This document shows, in pieces, positions 1 to 7,956 of a stretch of DNA of 64,000 nt. Numbering within the stretch: the stretch's first letter is position 1; each line of letters begins with the position of its first letter. Under the pieces are notes generated by a model. The model had not been told where the DNA came from, searched no databases, and saw only the letters and a list, made by a program, of their open reading frames with translations. A program made the position numbers and the translations under genes. Source of the DNA: SZUA-318 sp964412015 (GTDB taxonomy: Bacteria; Gemmatimonadota; Gemmatimonadetes; Longimicrobiales; Gaopeijiaceae); NCBI GenBank assembly GCA_964412015.1, contig CAYPMO010000004.1:97649-161648 (forward strand). Reading direction: 5' to 3'.

Positions 1-717
1 CGTGATATACACGTTCGCCTTGAAGAAGGACGTGTCGTTGTTGCCCCCGTCCCAGAGCACCACGTCCGACTCGGCTTCCGCGGCCCGCAGGATCGCCTCG
101 TAGTCCACGCCGGCGAACACCGCGGATCCGTTCGCGATGTGTGGTTCGTACTCCTCGCGCTCCTCGATCGTGGCCTCATACCGCACGAGGTCCTCCTCAC
201 TCGCGAAGCGCTGCACCCGCTGCTTCAGCAGATCGCCGTACGGCATGGGGTGTCGCACGATACCCACCCGCATACCAGCGCCGCGCAGGATATTAGCCAC
301 GGCGCGGCTCGTCTGGCTCTTGCCCACACCCGTCCGGGACGCGCACACGGCCACCACCGGCTTGCCGGACCGGAGCATGGTCCGGGCCGCGCCGCCGATC
401 TCGAAATCGGGTCCCGCGGCGCTCACCCGGCTGGCCAGGTGCATGACGTATTCGTGGGAGACGTCGGAATACGCCATCACACAGCGCGTAACCTGTTCTC
501 TCTCAATGATCTCCTCGAGGTCCGACTCGGACAGGATGGGAATGCCGTCAGGATAGAGCCGCCCCGCGAGCTCGGCGGGGTACTTGCGGCCGTCGATGTG
601 AGGAATCTGCTGCGCCGTGAACGCGACGACGCGGACGGCCGGGTCGTCGCGGTAGATCGTATTGAAGACGTGGAAGTCGCGGCCCGCGGCTCCCAGAATC
701 ACGATTCGGTGGTCCAT
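1..717 (-). CDS. P-loop GTPase, cyclic 2,3-diphosphoglycerate synthetase-like (3' end cut off)
   Basis: Begins at an ATG (complement of 715-717) and stays open for 239 codons to the left edge, so the C-terminal part is missing. The N-terminus is a Rossmann-like segment (VILGAAGRDFHVFN), followed near residue 125 by a P-loop-like stretch (VVAVCASRTGVGKSQTSRAV). This order resembles the cyclic 2,3-diphosphoglycerate synthetase-like GTPases found in some bacteria and methanogens. In archaea the enzyme makes a thermoprotective cyclic phosphate; the bacterial role is unclear. No neighbour supports a specific pathway. The family call rests on motif order only, so the substrate is open. Confidence 0.7.
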   Translation of the reverse strand, partial: MDHRIVILGAAGRDFHVFNTIYRDDPAVRVVAFTAQQIPHIDGRKYPAELAGRLYPDGIPILSESDLEEIIEREQVTRCVMAYSDVSHEYVMHLASRVSAAGPDFEIGGAARTMLRSGKPVVAVCASRTGVGKSQTSRAVANILRGAGMRVGIVRHPMPYGDLLKQRVQRFASEEDLVRYEATIEEREEYEPHIANGSAVFAGVDYEAILRAAEAESDVVLWDGGNNDTSFFKANVYIT

Positions 718-843
718 AGGTCGGCAGGATGGTGGGGGAAGACTGCCCTAGAGGCATAACACTCTCGGGGACCCGGGTCCATCCATTCGGGAGCCCTTCG
801 CACCCGCATGATTATGCAGCGCGCTTAGGCTGCAGCGGGCGCG

Positions 844-2595
844 TCACTCACAGCACTCGAGCACGTCGAGAACGTCCAACCGCCGGGCCCCGGCCAGCTT
901 CCCCGGGCCGTTCGCGGCGGTCGCTTCGGGCGGCCCCCGCCGGTGCCAATCCGTCTCCGCCTGCCAGGCCGCCACCAGCGAGAGCAAGCGCTCCTCGCCG
1001 AACGGAGGCCCGCCGAGGAGCGCGGGAATCGGCAGCAGATAGCCCCGCGACTCCTCGAAGCCGATCGGGAACGCGATGAGCGGGAGCCCGATCATGTCGA
1101 ACGGTATGGGTGTCGTCTGGACGACCACGTCGCATTGCGCGAAGAGGTCGTCCAGCACCCTGCGCAACAGCACCATCTTGGCACGCTGTCCGCGGAGGTA
1201 CTCGGGTCCCGACAGGAGCAGGCCGTTGATCCAGGGCGCGAGCGCGACCCCGAAGAGCCGGACGTCGCGCCTCAGTGTGTCCATGAACGGCTCCGCGCGC
1301 TCGGGCAGGCGCACGTTGTTGAAGCTCCCGCTCGTGAGCGTGTCCCACTCCTCCGGAAGCTCCACTTCCACGACCCTCGCCCCCAGCGACTCCAACGTGG
1401 TGATCAGGGCGTGCCGCGCGGCATTCTCGGCAGCGCGGCGCCGTTCCATGCGACGGAGCCGACGCTCCCGCTCGACGGGTGTCTCGTCGCGAGGCGCGAA
1501 GCGTCCGGACTCCCCTGCCTCCGACTCGGGTGCGTCCATCCACCCAGGTACGATCCCCACCGTGGTCGGCCACCGGAGAACCGTCCGGCTCCCCCGCCGC
1601 ACCGGCTCCGCCGCGGTGGCGTAGTCGGGTACGGGCGGAAGCCCGACCGTTCGCGCGTCGAGCGGGTCCGCGCCGGCCATGTGCTGCAGCATGAGCGCCG
1701 CGTCCATCGCATCGCGGGCGATCGGCCCGGGATGGTCCCGCGTGTACGAGAGCGGCACGATCCCGTGGAGTGAGACGCGGCCCATCGTGGGCTTGATCCC
1801 CGTGAGCCCCTGTGCGGAGGACGGGTTCGTGATCGAGCCGCCGGTCTGCGTGCCCGTGCTCGAGGCCGCCATGCGCGCCACGACCGCCGTGGCCGACCCG
1901 CTCGACGAGCCACCCGGGCTCACGTCGGGGTCGTCGGGGGCCCACGCGTTGCGCGTGGTGGGCTCGCCGTCCGGTGTCGTCGCGCGCGTGGTCGCGAGAG
2001 GACCCATCTGCGTCTTGCCGAGGAGGATCGCTCCGCCCGACTTGAGACGCGCCCACGCGGTCGCGTCGTACTCCGGCACGAAGTCGCGGTAGATGTACGA
2101 GTTCGCCGTCGTGAGCACGCCCCTCGTGTAGTAGTTGTCTTTGATCGCGAGCGGGATGCCGTGCAGCGGCCCCGACCAGGGGAGCTCCGCGAGCCGGCGG
2201 GCTTCGGCGCGCGCGGCATCGGCCACCACCGTGTTGAACGCCATGAGCCTGGCGTCCATCGCCTCGATGCGACGGAGGTACGCATCCACGACATCGAGGG
2301 GGCTCAGCGCCCCGTCGCGCAGCAGTGCCGCCAGCTCGGCCACCGACATCCGCCAGGGCTCCGTCGCCTGCACGGACGCCGGGTCCGGCAGCGGCCACGG
2401 CGCCCTACGCCGCAGGGCACGCGCGCTCCCGGCGGCCACCGTGGGGGCGAGCGCCGTTCCGGCGGCGGCGCCCGCGGTGAGCATTCCCATGCGTGCCAGG
2501 AACCGCCGACGGTCGAGCACGCGATCCTGCGGGAGGGCGGAGGCGTCGCGGGAGCAGCGGCCCGCGTCACGGCCGCGTCGGGAGCGAGGCGTCAT
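844..2595 (-). CDS. Tat-exported amidase-signature hydrolase
   Basis: 583 residues. The N-terminus has a twin-arginine signal (RRRFLARMGM, then an Ala-rich hydrophobic run), so it is probably exported folded. The amidase-signature core follows from about residue 75, with the catalytic Lys in AIKDNYYT, the first Ser in the PGGSSSGSA loop and the second Ser in TQTGGSITNPSS. This is the complete Ser-cisSer-Lys triad. The family hydrolyses amides and includes GatA; a signal peptide and no GatB/C neighbours argue against tRNA amidation. The start is set by a four-base ATGA overlap with the small upstream gene, although the frame stays open further upstream. Substrate unknown. Confidence 0.88.
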   Translation of the reverse strand: MTPRSRRGRDAGRCSRDASALPQDRVLDRRRFLARMGMLTAGAAAGTALAPTVAAGSARALRRRAPWPLPDPASVQATEPWRMSVAELAALLRDGALSPLDVVDAYLRRIEAMDARLMAFNTVVADAARAEARRLAELPWSGPLHGIPLAIKDNYYTRGVLTTANSYIYRDFVPEYDATAWARLKSGGAILLGKTQMGPLATTRATTPDGEPTTRNAWAPDDPDVSPGGSSSGSATAVVARMAASSTGTQTGGSITNPSSAQGLTGIKPTMGRVSLHGIVPLSYTRDHPGPIARDAMDAALMLQHMAGADPLDARTVGLPPVPDYATAAEPVRRGSRTVLRWPTTVGIVPGWMDAPESEAGESGRFAPRDETPVERERRLRRMERRRAAENAARHALITTLESLGARVVEVELPEEWDTLTSGSFNNVRLPERAEPFMDTLRRDVRLFGVALAPWINGLLLSGPEYLRGQRAKMVLLRRVLDDLFAQCDVVVQTTPIPFDMIGLPLIAFPIGFEESRGYLLPIPALLGGPPFGEERLLSLVAAWQAETDWHRRGPPEATAANGPGKLAGARRLDVLDVLECCE

Positions 2596-2861
2596 TCCCG
2601 GCCCTCTTCCGGCACCACGCCTAGCCAGGCGGGATACATGGACGGCACGACTTCCTGAGGGTCCGGCTCCCACGCCATGATCGCCGGCGGCGTCGAGCGC
2701 AGGAACCGCCGTGCGCCGGCCAGGATCCGGCGGCGGTCCGCCGGGGCCTTCGGGTCGTCCTCGGGCAGGACGCCGAGGTCCACGCCCAGGCTCTTCAGCC
2801 GAGCGACGATCCAGGCGTCGAGCTCTTCGTCGGAGAGCTCCTGCATGCGGTGCGCGTCCAT
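2592..2861 (-). CDS. Small acidic protein coupled to the amidase
   Basis: 89 residues, starting at an ATG (complement of 2859-2861). Its stop overlaps the amidase start by four bases (ATGA), so the two are probably translated together. The protein is largely helical and acidic (LSDEELDAWIVARLKSLG) with a Trp/Pro-rich end (AWEPDPQEVVPSMYPAWLG). I do not recognise a family. Some amidases need a small partner (GatC for GatA, AtzG for AtzE), and size and coupling would fit such a partner. It has no signal peptide while the amidase has a Tat signal, so joint folding before export would be needed. Partner role is inference. Confidence 0.6.
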   Translation of the reverse strand: MDAHRMQELSDEELDAWIVARLKSLGVDLGVLPEDDPKAPADRRRILAGARRFLRSTPPAIMAWEPDPQEVVPSMYPAWLGVVPEEGRE

Positions 2862-2944
2862 GGTGTGGCCGGCCAAGGTAGGGCATGCCGGCGGTGCGGG
2901 CGAGGGGAACCCGGCCGGCTCGGCGAGCCGCGCGTGAGGAGGTG

Positions 2945-4084
2945 CTAATCCTCCGGCGGATCCGGTTCCGTCTGGGCGGGAGCGACCTCGGCCGCGGCCG
3001 GACGCTCGGCATACTCCGCCTGGACCGCCTCGATCTCCTCGCGGGCCTCGAGGAAGACGCCGAGGACCTCGGGATCGAAGTGCGCCCCTGACGCCTCGGT
3101 CATCATGCCGACGACATCGTCGTTCGGTAGCGCCTTCCGGTACGGGCGGTCCACCGACAGGGCGTCGAAAAAGTCCACCACGGCGCAGATGCGGCCCTCG
3201 AGGGGGATGGCGGCGCCGCTCACGCCGTAGGGATACCCCTTCCCGTCCCAACGTTCGTGGTGGGATAGCGCGATGCGCTCTCCCATCTGGATCACCTCGG
3301 ACGTCGAGTTCGCGAGGATCTGGCCCCCGATGATCGTGTGGGAGCGCATGATCGCCCATTCCTCCGCGTCGAGCTTTCCGGGCTTCAGCAGAATGCGGTC
3401 GGGAATTCCCAGCTTGCCGACATCGTGCATGGGCGCAGCGTAGCGGATCGTCATCACGGCGCGCTCGGAGAGGCTCATCCGCCGCGCGACGACTTCGGAG
3501 AACCGCCCGATCCGCTCGACGTGGCTCGCGGTGTCGCGGTCCTTGTACTCACCCGCCAGCGTGAGGCGATGGATGGTGTCCATGTGCGCCGCCTCGGTCG
3601 TGCGGCGGGCGGCTTCCACCTCCGCCAGAGCCTCTCTGAGCTCCCGCGTGCGGATCTCTACGGTCTCCTCGAGCGTGCGCCCGTGAGCCTTGATCTCGTC
3701 CTGTGCCACCTTGAGCGAGACCAACCACCGCGCGCGCAACCGCAACTCGTCGGGATCCACCGGCTTGTTGATGAAGTCGTTGATCCCGAGGTCGAACGCG
3801 CGAAGGCGATCCCCCTTCCCCGCCAGTCCGGTGACCATGACGATCGGGATGTCGGCCACCAGAGGGTCGCCGCGAACCAGGCGCGCCACCTCGAAGCCGT
3901 CCATGTTGGGCATAGACGCGTCCATGACGATCAGGTCCACCGCGGGACGGATGAGGGCGAGCGCCTCCACTCCGTCGGACGCGACTTCCACGGCATATCC
4001 GAAGCCCCTCAGAAGTTCGGAGTGCAGCGTGAGGAACTCGGGGTCGTCCTCCACGACCAGCACCCGCCGGGGCGTGTTGTTCAC
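2945..4084 (-). CDS. Response regulator with HD-GYP c-di-GMP phosphodiesterase domain
   Basis: 379 residues. An N-terminal receiver domain (about 8-120) has the acidic pocket VVEDD, phospho-acceptor Asp55 in LIVMDASMP and the conserved Lys in INKPVD. A helical linker leads to an HD-GYP domain with HVERIG, the HD pair in MHDVGKLGIPD and the signature HHERWDGKGYP. Such proteins usually hydrolyse cyclic di-GMP in response to phosphorylation. The C-terminus is Ala/Glu/Pro-rich. The start is a GTG at 4082-4084 with GGAGGAG just upstream. No histidine kinase is next to it; the Hpt protein at 17.8-18.1 kb is the nearest phosphorelay gene. Confidence 0.93.
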   Translation of the reverse strand: MNNTPRRVLVVEDDPEFLTLHSELLRGFGYAVEVASDGVEALALIRPAVDLIVMDASMPNMDGFEVARLVRGDPLVADIPIVMVTGLAGKGDRLRAFDLGINDFINKPVDPDELRLRARWLVSLKVAQDEIKAHGRTLEETVEIRTRELREALAEVEAARRTTEAAHMDTIHRLTLAGEYKDRDTASHVERIGRFSEVVARRMSLSERAVMTIRYAAPMHDVGKLGIPDRILLKPGKLDAEEWAIMRSHTIIGGQILANSTSEVIQMGERIALSHHERWDGKGYPYGVSGAAIPLEGRICAVVDFFDALSVDRPYRKALPNDDVVGMMTEASGAHFDPEVLGVFLEAREEIEAVQAEYAERPAAAEVAPAQTEPDPPED

Positions 4085-4177
4085 GGCTCCTCCAACGAGG
4101 TCATGGAGTCACAACGTTGGGCGATCTGCCGCGCCTCGCCAAGGGGTGGGCCCGCGCTCCGCCAGCCGGCGTGCCGA

Positions 4178-4206
4178 GGCCCGGAGCGCGCGAGGCGCTC
4201 CGGGCC
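4178..4206. repeat. Perfect 12-bp hairpin
   Basis: Arms 4178-4189 and 4195-4206 are exact reverse complements with a five-base loop (GCGAG). There is no T-run after it on either strand, so an intrinsic terminator is doubtful. It may be a structured leader element or a REP-like hairpin. Confidence 0.6.
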
Positions 4207-4296
4207 TATCTGCGGCCGGGTGGCATGCACCCTCCAGGTCGCAGGCACGTCGGCTGGTTGGCAGTTGCGGGGCGGCACGGCAGCCGACGGCCGAGC

Positions 4297-4311
4297 GGCT
4301 CCGCAGGAGCC
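4297..4311. repeat. Short hairpin GGCTCC-GCA-GGAGCC
   Basis: A perfect six-base inverted repeat with a three-base loop inside the non-coding stretch. Role unknown; in GC-rich DNA it could be chance. Confidence 0.35.
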
Positions 4312-4431
4312 CCACCCCGCGCTGCCCGTCTCGTGCCACGCGACGATTCGCATTGCCCCCGTTGGGGGCCGAGGGACCTCGCTTCACTCCCGGTCGGCGG
4401 TGTCGGACGCGGCCCACGGGTCGAGCAGGTA

Positions 4432-4451
4432 CCCCATGTATGCAAATGGGG
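4432..4451. repeat. Inverted repeat CCCCAT-N8-ATGGGG
   Basis: Six-base arms at 4432-4437 and 4446-4451 in the less GC-rich part of the non-coding stretch. Possible protein-binding site; no supporting evidence beyond symmetry. Confidence 0.3.
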
Positions 4452-4553
4452 CGTCGGGGGGTCAAGGTTTTCTTCGCTCGTGTCCGCACGACATCGAACG
4501 TGTCCGGAAGCCGGGACGGAAGGTGGGTGGCACCTCGCGGTGGCAAACCGTGT

Positions 4554-4573
4554 ATGTCATTGTCTATTGACAT
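4554..4573. promoter_or_regulatory. Operator-like palindrome ATGTCA-N8-TGACAT
   Basis: Perfect six-base arms at 4554-4559 and 4568-4573, about 100 bases before the Bor-like gene and in the most AT-rich spot of the region. The right arm overlaps a TTGACA (4567-4572) that could be a -35 box, but I find no good -10 at the usual distance. The ATGT-N8-ACAT geometry resembles sites of several winged-helix regulators. Binding is inference. Confidence 0.4.
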
Positions 4574-4675
4574 TTTACAGCCGTAGATCGCCGGTGGCAC
4601 GCGCCGTGCGGCCAGTGATCGCGTCCGGGTCGCCGGTGCAGCCCGGTGTGGACGAGAGAACCACGAGGAGGGACC

Positions 4676-5125
4676 ATGCGAGGGATGACGGGAAGGGCGG
4701 CCGCGGTGGGTCTGGGCCTGACCGCGGCCCTGCTGGCGGCGGGGTGCTTCGAGCATACCATCCAGGCGGGGGGCGGCGCGCCCCGGGGACCCGTGGTCTA
4801 CGACCACTGGGAGCACTTCTGGTTGGGCGGATTGGTGGGCCACACCCGGGTCGACGTCGAGCGCATGTGTCCGTCGGGCCATGCCACCATCGAGGCCAAA
4901 CAGACGTTCCTGAACGGGCTCGTCGCCGGGCTCACAAGCGGCATCTACACGCCCATGACGCTCAGGGTGCGGTGCCGCGACGGCAGCCCGGCGGCGGTGG
5001 AACTGTCCGCCGGGGACGTGGAGCGCATCGTCTCGGGCGGGGAGTTCGAGGCCCTGGTGGCCGCCGAGCTGCCCGAACGGCTCCCCGACGTCGTCGATGC
5101 CAGGGCCGCGCTGGCCCGACCCTAG
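4676..5125 (+). CDS. Bor/Iss-like lipoprotein
   Basis: 149 residues. Lipoprotein signal ending in the lipobox LLAAGC, so the mature protein starts at Cys23 or thereabouts. The rest follows the layout of phage lambda Bor: an aromatic HFWLGGL segment, a VDVERMC segment, then QTFLNGLVAGLTSGIYTP and a final RVRC. Bor confers serum resistance in Escherichia coli as a surface lipoprotein; here it has only the family fold. The ATG at 4676 is preceded by GAGGAGGGA at 4664-4672, which settles the start over an in-frame ATG 30 bases upstream. No other phage gene is nearby, so it looks chromosomal. An Asp/Glu-rich C-terminal extension is additional to Bor. Confidence 0.8.
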   Translation: MRGMTGRAAAVGLGLTAALLAAGCFEHTIQAGGGAPRGPVVYDHWEHFWLGGLVGHTRVDVERMCPSGHATIEAKQTFLNGLVAGLTSGIYTPMTLRVRCRDGSPAAVELSAGDVERIVSGGEFEALVAAELPERLPDVVDARAALARP

Positions 5126-5159
5126 GAGCCGGAGGAGGCTTGCCCTCGGTGCGGTAGCG

Positions 5160-5309
5160 ATGGACGGCCGCGTCTGGGTGATCGGGCTACTGATGCTCAT
5201 CGGAGGCGGGGTCACGCTCCACCTCTATTCGCTGCCCACGTCCCTGCCGGTGCCCGTCTCCCGTGTCAATGCAGCGCGTTGTGGAGCGTCTCGGCCAGAC
5301 TCCGAGTGA
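5160..5309 (+). CDS. Possible small membrane protein
   Basis: 49 codons from an ATG at 5160. Residues 5-25 would form one membrane span (VWVIGLLMLIGGGVTLHLY). A GGAGGAGG lies 22 bases upstream, too far for a normal ribosome binding site. Its last 44 bases overlap the 3' end of the opposite-strand helix-hairpin-helix gene. No family recognised; it may be spurious. Confidence 0.22.
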   Translation: MDGRVWVIGLLMLIGGGVTLHLYSLPTSLPVPVSRVNAARCGASRPDSE

Positions 5310-5610
5310 ACGACGGGATCTCTGCCAGAGCGTCCACCGACGCATGCTCGAGGTCCCACAGCCGGATGAAGCGCCCCGCCACCGCCTCCCGCCGCCTCGG
5401 CCCCAGGCCCTTCACGCCCAGGGATTCCAGGTGCGCCAGCACTCGCTCCTGCTCGAGCGCCGTTCCGATGGCGTCCGGGTCGCTCGTGTCCACCCCGGCG
5501 TCGGTGAGCTGAGCCAGCAGCTCGAGCCAGTCGTGGTGAGTCCATCCGTGTGGGTGAGCATTCACGAAGTCGCGGAGCTGTTCCCGGAAACCGTTGTGCT
5601 CAATGGCCAT
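5266..5610 (-). CDS. Small helix-hairpin-helix protein
   Basis: 114 residues, cytoplasmic, no signal. The second half holds a helix-hairpin-helix-like stretch (ESLGVKGLGPRRREAVAGRF), a fold that usually contacts DNA backbone non-specifically. The first half is helical and Trp/His-rich (HPHGWTHHDWLELL). ATG at 5610 follows AAGGAGGTG at seven bases, a strong ribosome site, and is preferred over a GTG three codons upstream. It is divergent from the phosphorylase gene, with a 148-base gap. Function unknown; a role in DNA binding is inference from the motif. Confidence 0.68.
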   Translation of the reverse strand: MAIEHNGFREQLRDFVNAHPHGWTHHDWLELLAQLTDAGVDTSDPDAIGTALEQERVLAHLESLGVKGLGPRRREAVAGRFIRLWDLEHASVDALAEIPSFTRSLAETLHNALH

Positions 5611-5758
5611 TCGGGCCACCTCCTTCGAACGTCCGGTGCCAGGCAGGGCCGGCGGCCGGCAGCGGGAAGACGTCGGCCTTCACTTCCCCGGGGTCGCGGG
5701 CGATAATAGCCTCGCTCATCGACCCCCAGTACCCTCTGAACGTAACGGGTTTCCGGAC

Positions 5759-7924
5759 ATGATGGTGGACCTATCAGGGAGGATCCCCTACCTCCCGGAG
5801 CGGCTCCAGGACTTGGAGCGCCTCGCGTTCAACCTCTGGTGGAGGTGGAACCGCCGGGCCCGCTGGATGCTGCGCGCCATCGACCCGGTCCTCTGGTCCG
5901 CAACGCGGCACAACCCGGTGGCCCTGCTCAGGGGAGTCAGCCCCCACCGGCTGGCCCAATGCGCGTCCGATCCGGAGTTCCTGAAGCTCTTCGACCAGAC
6001 CATGGCCGATTTCCGGGCGATGAAGGAGAGGACGGAAACCTGGTTCAGCCATCGCTACCCCGACGTAGACCACGGGAACCCGGTCGCGTACTTCTGCGCC
6101 GAGTTCGGGCTGCACAACTCGCTCCCGATCTACTCCGGCGGCCTGGGCGTCTTGGCCGGGGACACCTGCAAGGCGGCCTCCGACCTCGGCATCCCGTTCA
6201 TCGGCGTCGGCCTGCTGTACTCCAAGGGGTACTTCGACCAGAAGCTCAACCTCGAGGGATGGCAAGAGGGCTCCGACGAGGTCTTCGACCCCGTGATCAT
6301 GCCCCTCGTCCAACTGACCGGGCCCGCCGGCGCGGTGTCCCTCGCCGTGGTGACCACCGCCGGTCGCCCCGTGCACATCGGTGCCTGGCTCCTCGAGGCC
6401 GGGCGGGTGAAGCTGTACCTGCTCGACACGAACCTCCCCGAGAACCACCCCGACGACCGCGAGCTCACGTACAAGCTGTACAGCGGTGGGCAGGAGCATC
6501 GTCTCCGGCAGGAGTGGATCCTCGGCGTGGGGGGAGTGCGCGTCCTTCGTGCGCTCGGCCTTCATCCCGGGGCCTGGCACGCGAACGAGGGCCACGCGTC
6601 GTTCATGCTCGTGGAGCGGCTGCGTGAGCGCATGGTCGCGGGGCAGCCCCTCGAGGAAGCCGTCCGTGCCGTGCGCGCCGAGAGCATCTTCACGACGCAT
6701 ACGCCGGTCCCGGCCGGGCACGACATGTTCCACCCGGAGAGCATCGATCAGGTGTGCTCCGATTTCTGGGCGCAGGGGCCGCTGGACCGGGATACCTTCT
6801 ACCGGCTGGGCGGGCATCCCGAGCTGGACCACGGGCGTTTCCACATGACGGCCGCCGCCATCCGTCTGTCAGCCCACGTCAACGGAGTGTCCAAGCGCCA
6901 CACCCGCGTGACCCAGGAGTTGTGGACGCCGCTCTGGCCGGGTCGAGCGGCCAGTCATGTCCCCATCGATGGGATCACGAACGGCGTCCACCTCTGCAGT
7001 TGGATGTCCCACCACCTGATGGAGCTCCTGGAGGAGCTGTTCGGGCCCGAGTGGGAGAAGGACAAGGACCACCCACCCGACTGGAATCGGGTCGCGGAAT
7101 TGGACGACGTCAGGCTCTGGAAAGCACACGTCCTGATGAAGGAGATCCTGTTGGATTTCTGCCGCGAGCAGGCCCGCACCCGGTGGATCGAGCTCTGGAA
7201 GGAGGCGGCGCACCTGGTGGGAGCCGGGACCCTGCTGTCCCCCGAGCCGCTCACGCTCGGCTTCGCGCGTCGGTTCGCCACCTACAAGAGAGCCAACCTC
7301 GTCTTCCGTGACGTGGAGCGCCTGCGACGTCTTCTCACCGACCCGAGGCGCCCCGTACAGCTCGTCTTCTCCGGAAAGGCACACCCGGCCGACGACGATG
7401 CGAAGCGTGTGCTCCAGATGGTGTGGCAGTTGTCGCGCGACTCCCGCTTCGGAGGCCGCATCGCCTTCGTGGAGGACTACGAGTTGCATGTGGCGCATCG
7501 CCTCGTGCAGGGTGTGGACGTGTGGTTGAACTTGCCCCGCGTGCCCATGGAGGCGTCAGGCACGAGCGGCATGAAGGCGGCGCTGAATTGCGTCCCGCAG
7601 ATCAGCACACTCGACGGCTGGTGGGCCGAAGGATTCAACGGCACCAACGGTTGGGCGATCCCCGTGCTCTCGGGCCCGGAAGAGCAGGTGGACGACCACG
7701 ACCATGACGCCCTGTTCACCTTGCTGGAGCGCGAGGTCGTGCCACTCTACTACGAGCGTGACGAGCAGGGCCTGCCGCGCGGGTGGATCAAGGTGATGAA
7801 GGAGGCGCTGCGCGTGAGCGCCTCGCAGTTCACCACCGAACGGATGGTGAAGGAATACACCGAGCGTTTCTACGTATCCGCGCTCTCGAGCCGCATCGAC
7901 CGCGACGATCCGCCCATCGCCTAA
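5759..7924 (+). CDS. glgP: Alpha-glucan (glycogen) phosphorylase, GT35
   Basis: 721 residues. The first 100 residues form the N-terminal domain of the short bacterial phosphorylase type (LPERLQDLERLAFNLWWRW). The catalytic GT35 part has GGLGVLAGD, HANEGHASF, the FTTHTPVPAGHD segment and, near the end, the pyridoxal-phosphate region EASGTSGMKAALN followed by STLDGWWAEGFNG. It releases glucose-1-phosphate from alpha-1,4-glucan ends. The adjacent oppositely oriented glgB and the following glgA complete a store-and-mobilise glycogen block. Two adjacent ATG codons (5759 and 5762) are possible starts; the frame stays open upstream but is not conserved-looking. Confidence 0.95.
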   Translation: MMVDLSGRIPYLPERLQDLERLAFNLWWRWNRRARWMLRAIDPVLWSATRHNPVALLRGVSPHRLAQCASDPEFLKLFDQTMADFRAMKERTETWFSHRYPDVDHGNPVAYFCAEFGLHNSLPIYSGGLGVLAGDTCKAASDLGIPFIGVGLLYSKGYFDQKLNLEGWQEGSDEVFDPVIMPLVQLTGPAGAVSLAVVTTAGRPVHIGAWLLEAGRVKLYLLDTNLPENHPDDRELTYKLYSGGQEHRLRQEWILGVGGVRVLRALGLHPGAWHANEGHASFMLVERLRERMVAGQPLEEAVRAVRAESIFTTHTPVPAGHDMFHPESIDQVCSDFWAQGPLDRDTFYRLGGHPELDHGRFHMTAAAIRLSAHVNGVSKRHTRVTQELWTPLWPGRAASHVPIDGITNGVHLCSWMSHHLMELLEELFGPEWEKDKDHPPDWNRVAELDDVRLWKAHVLMKEILLDFCREQARTRWIELWKEAAHLVGAGTLLSPEPLTLGFARRFATYKRANLVFRDVERLRRLLTDPRRPVQLVFSGKAHPADDDAKRVLQMVWQLSRDSRFGGRIAFVEDYELHVAHRLVQGVDVWLNLPRVPMEASGTSGMKAALNCVPQISTLDGWWAEGFNGTNGWAIPVLSGPEEQVDDHDHDALFTLLEREVVPLYYERDEQGLPRGWIKVMKEALRVSASQFTTERMVKEYTERFYVSALSSRIDRDDPPIA

Positions 7925-7956
7925 CGGATCCCCCGTGCTCGCGGGGCCCTGGACCG

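Larger units (their letters stand above)
4085..4675. other. Non-coding stretch of 590 bases with several hairpins
   Basis: Lies between the divergent HD-GYP regulator and the Bor-like lipoprotein. Short open frames cross it on both strands, but their products are Arg/Pro/Ser-rich and match nothing I know. It contains at least four inverted repeats (4178-4206, 4297-4311, 4432-4451, 4554-4573) and becomes less GC-rich towards 4440-4580, as expected of a promoter region. I see no tRNA or known riboswitch. It may hold promoters in both directions or a small RNA. Confidence 0.6.

Noticed and set aside
2596..3012. Upstream in-frame extension of the first amidase
   Set aside because: It would run through the small acidic gene in another frame; the Tat signal and the ATGA overlap place the start at 2595.
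4081..4353. A 90-codon minus frame ending in a GTGA overlap with the HD-GYP start
   Set aside because: The overlap is tempting, but the product has no structure-like pattern and no ribosome site; the overlap is more likely chance.
4676..5125. Bor-like gene as evidence for a prophage
   Set aside because: No integrase, structural or lysis gene and no attachment site near it.
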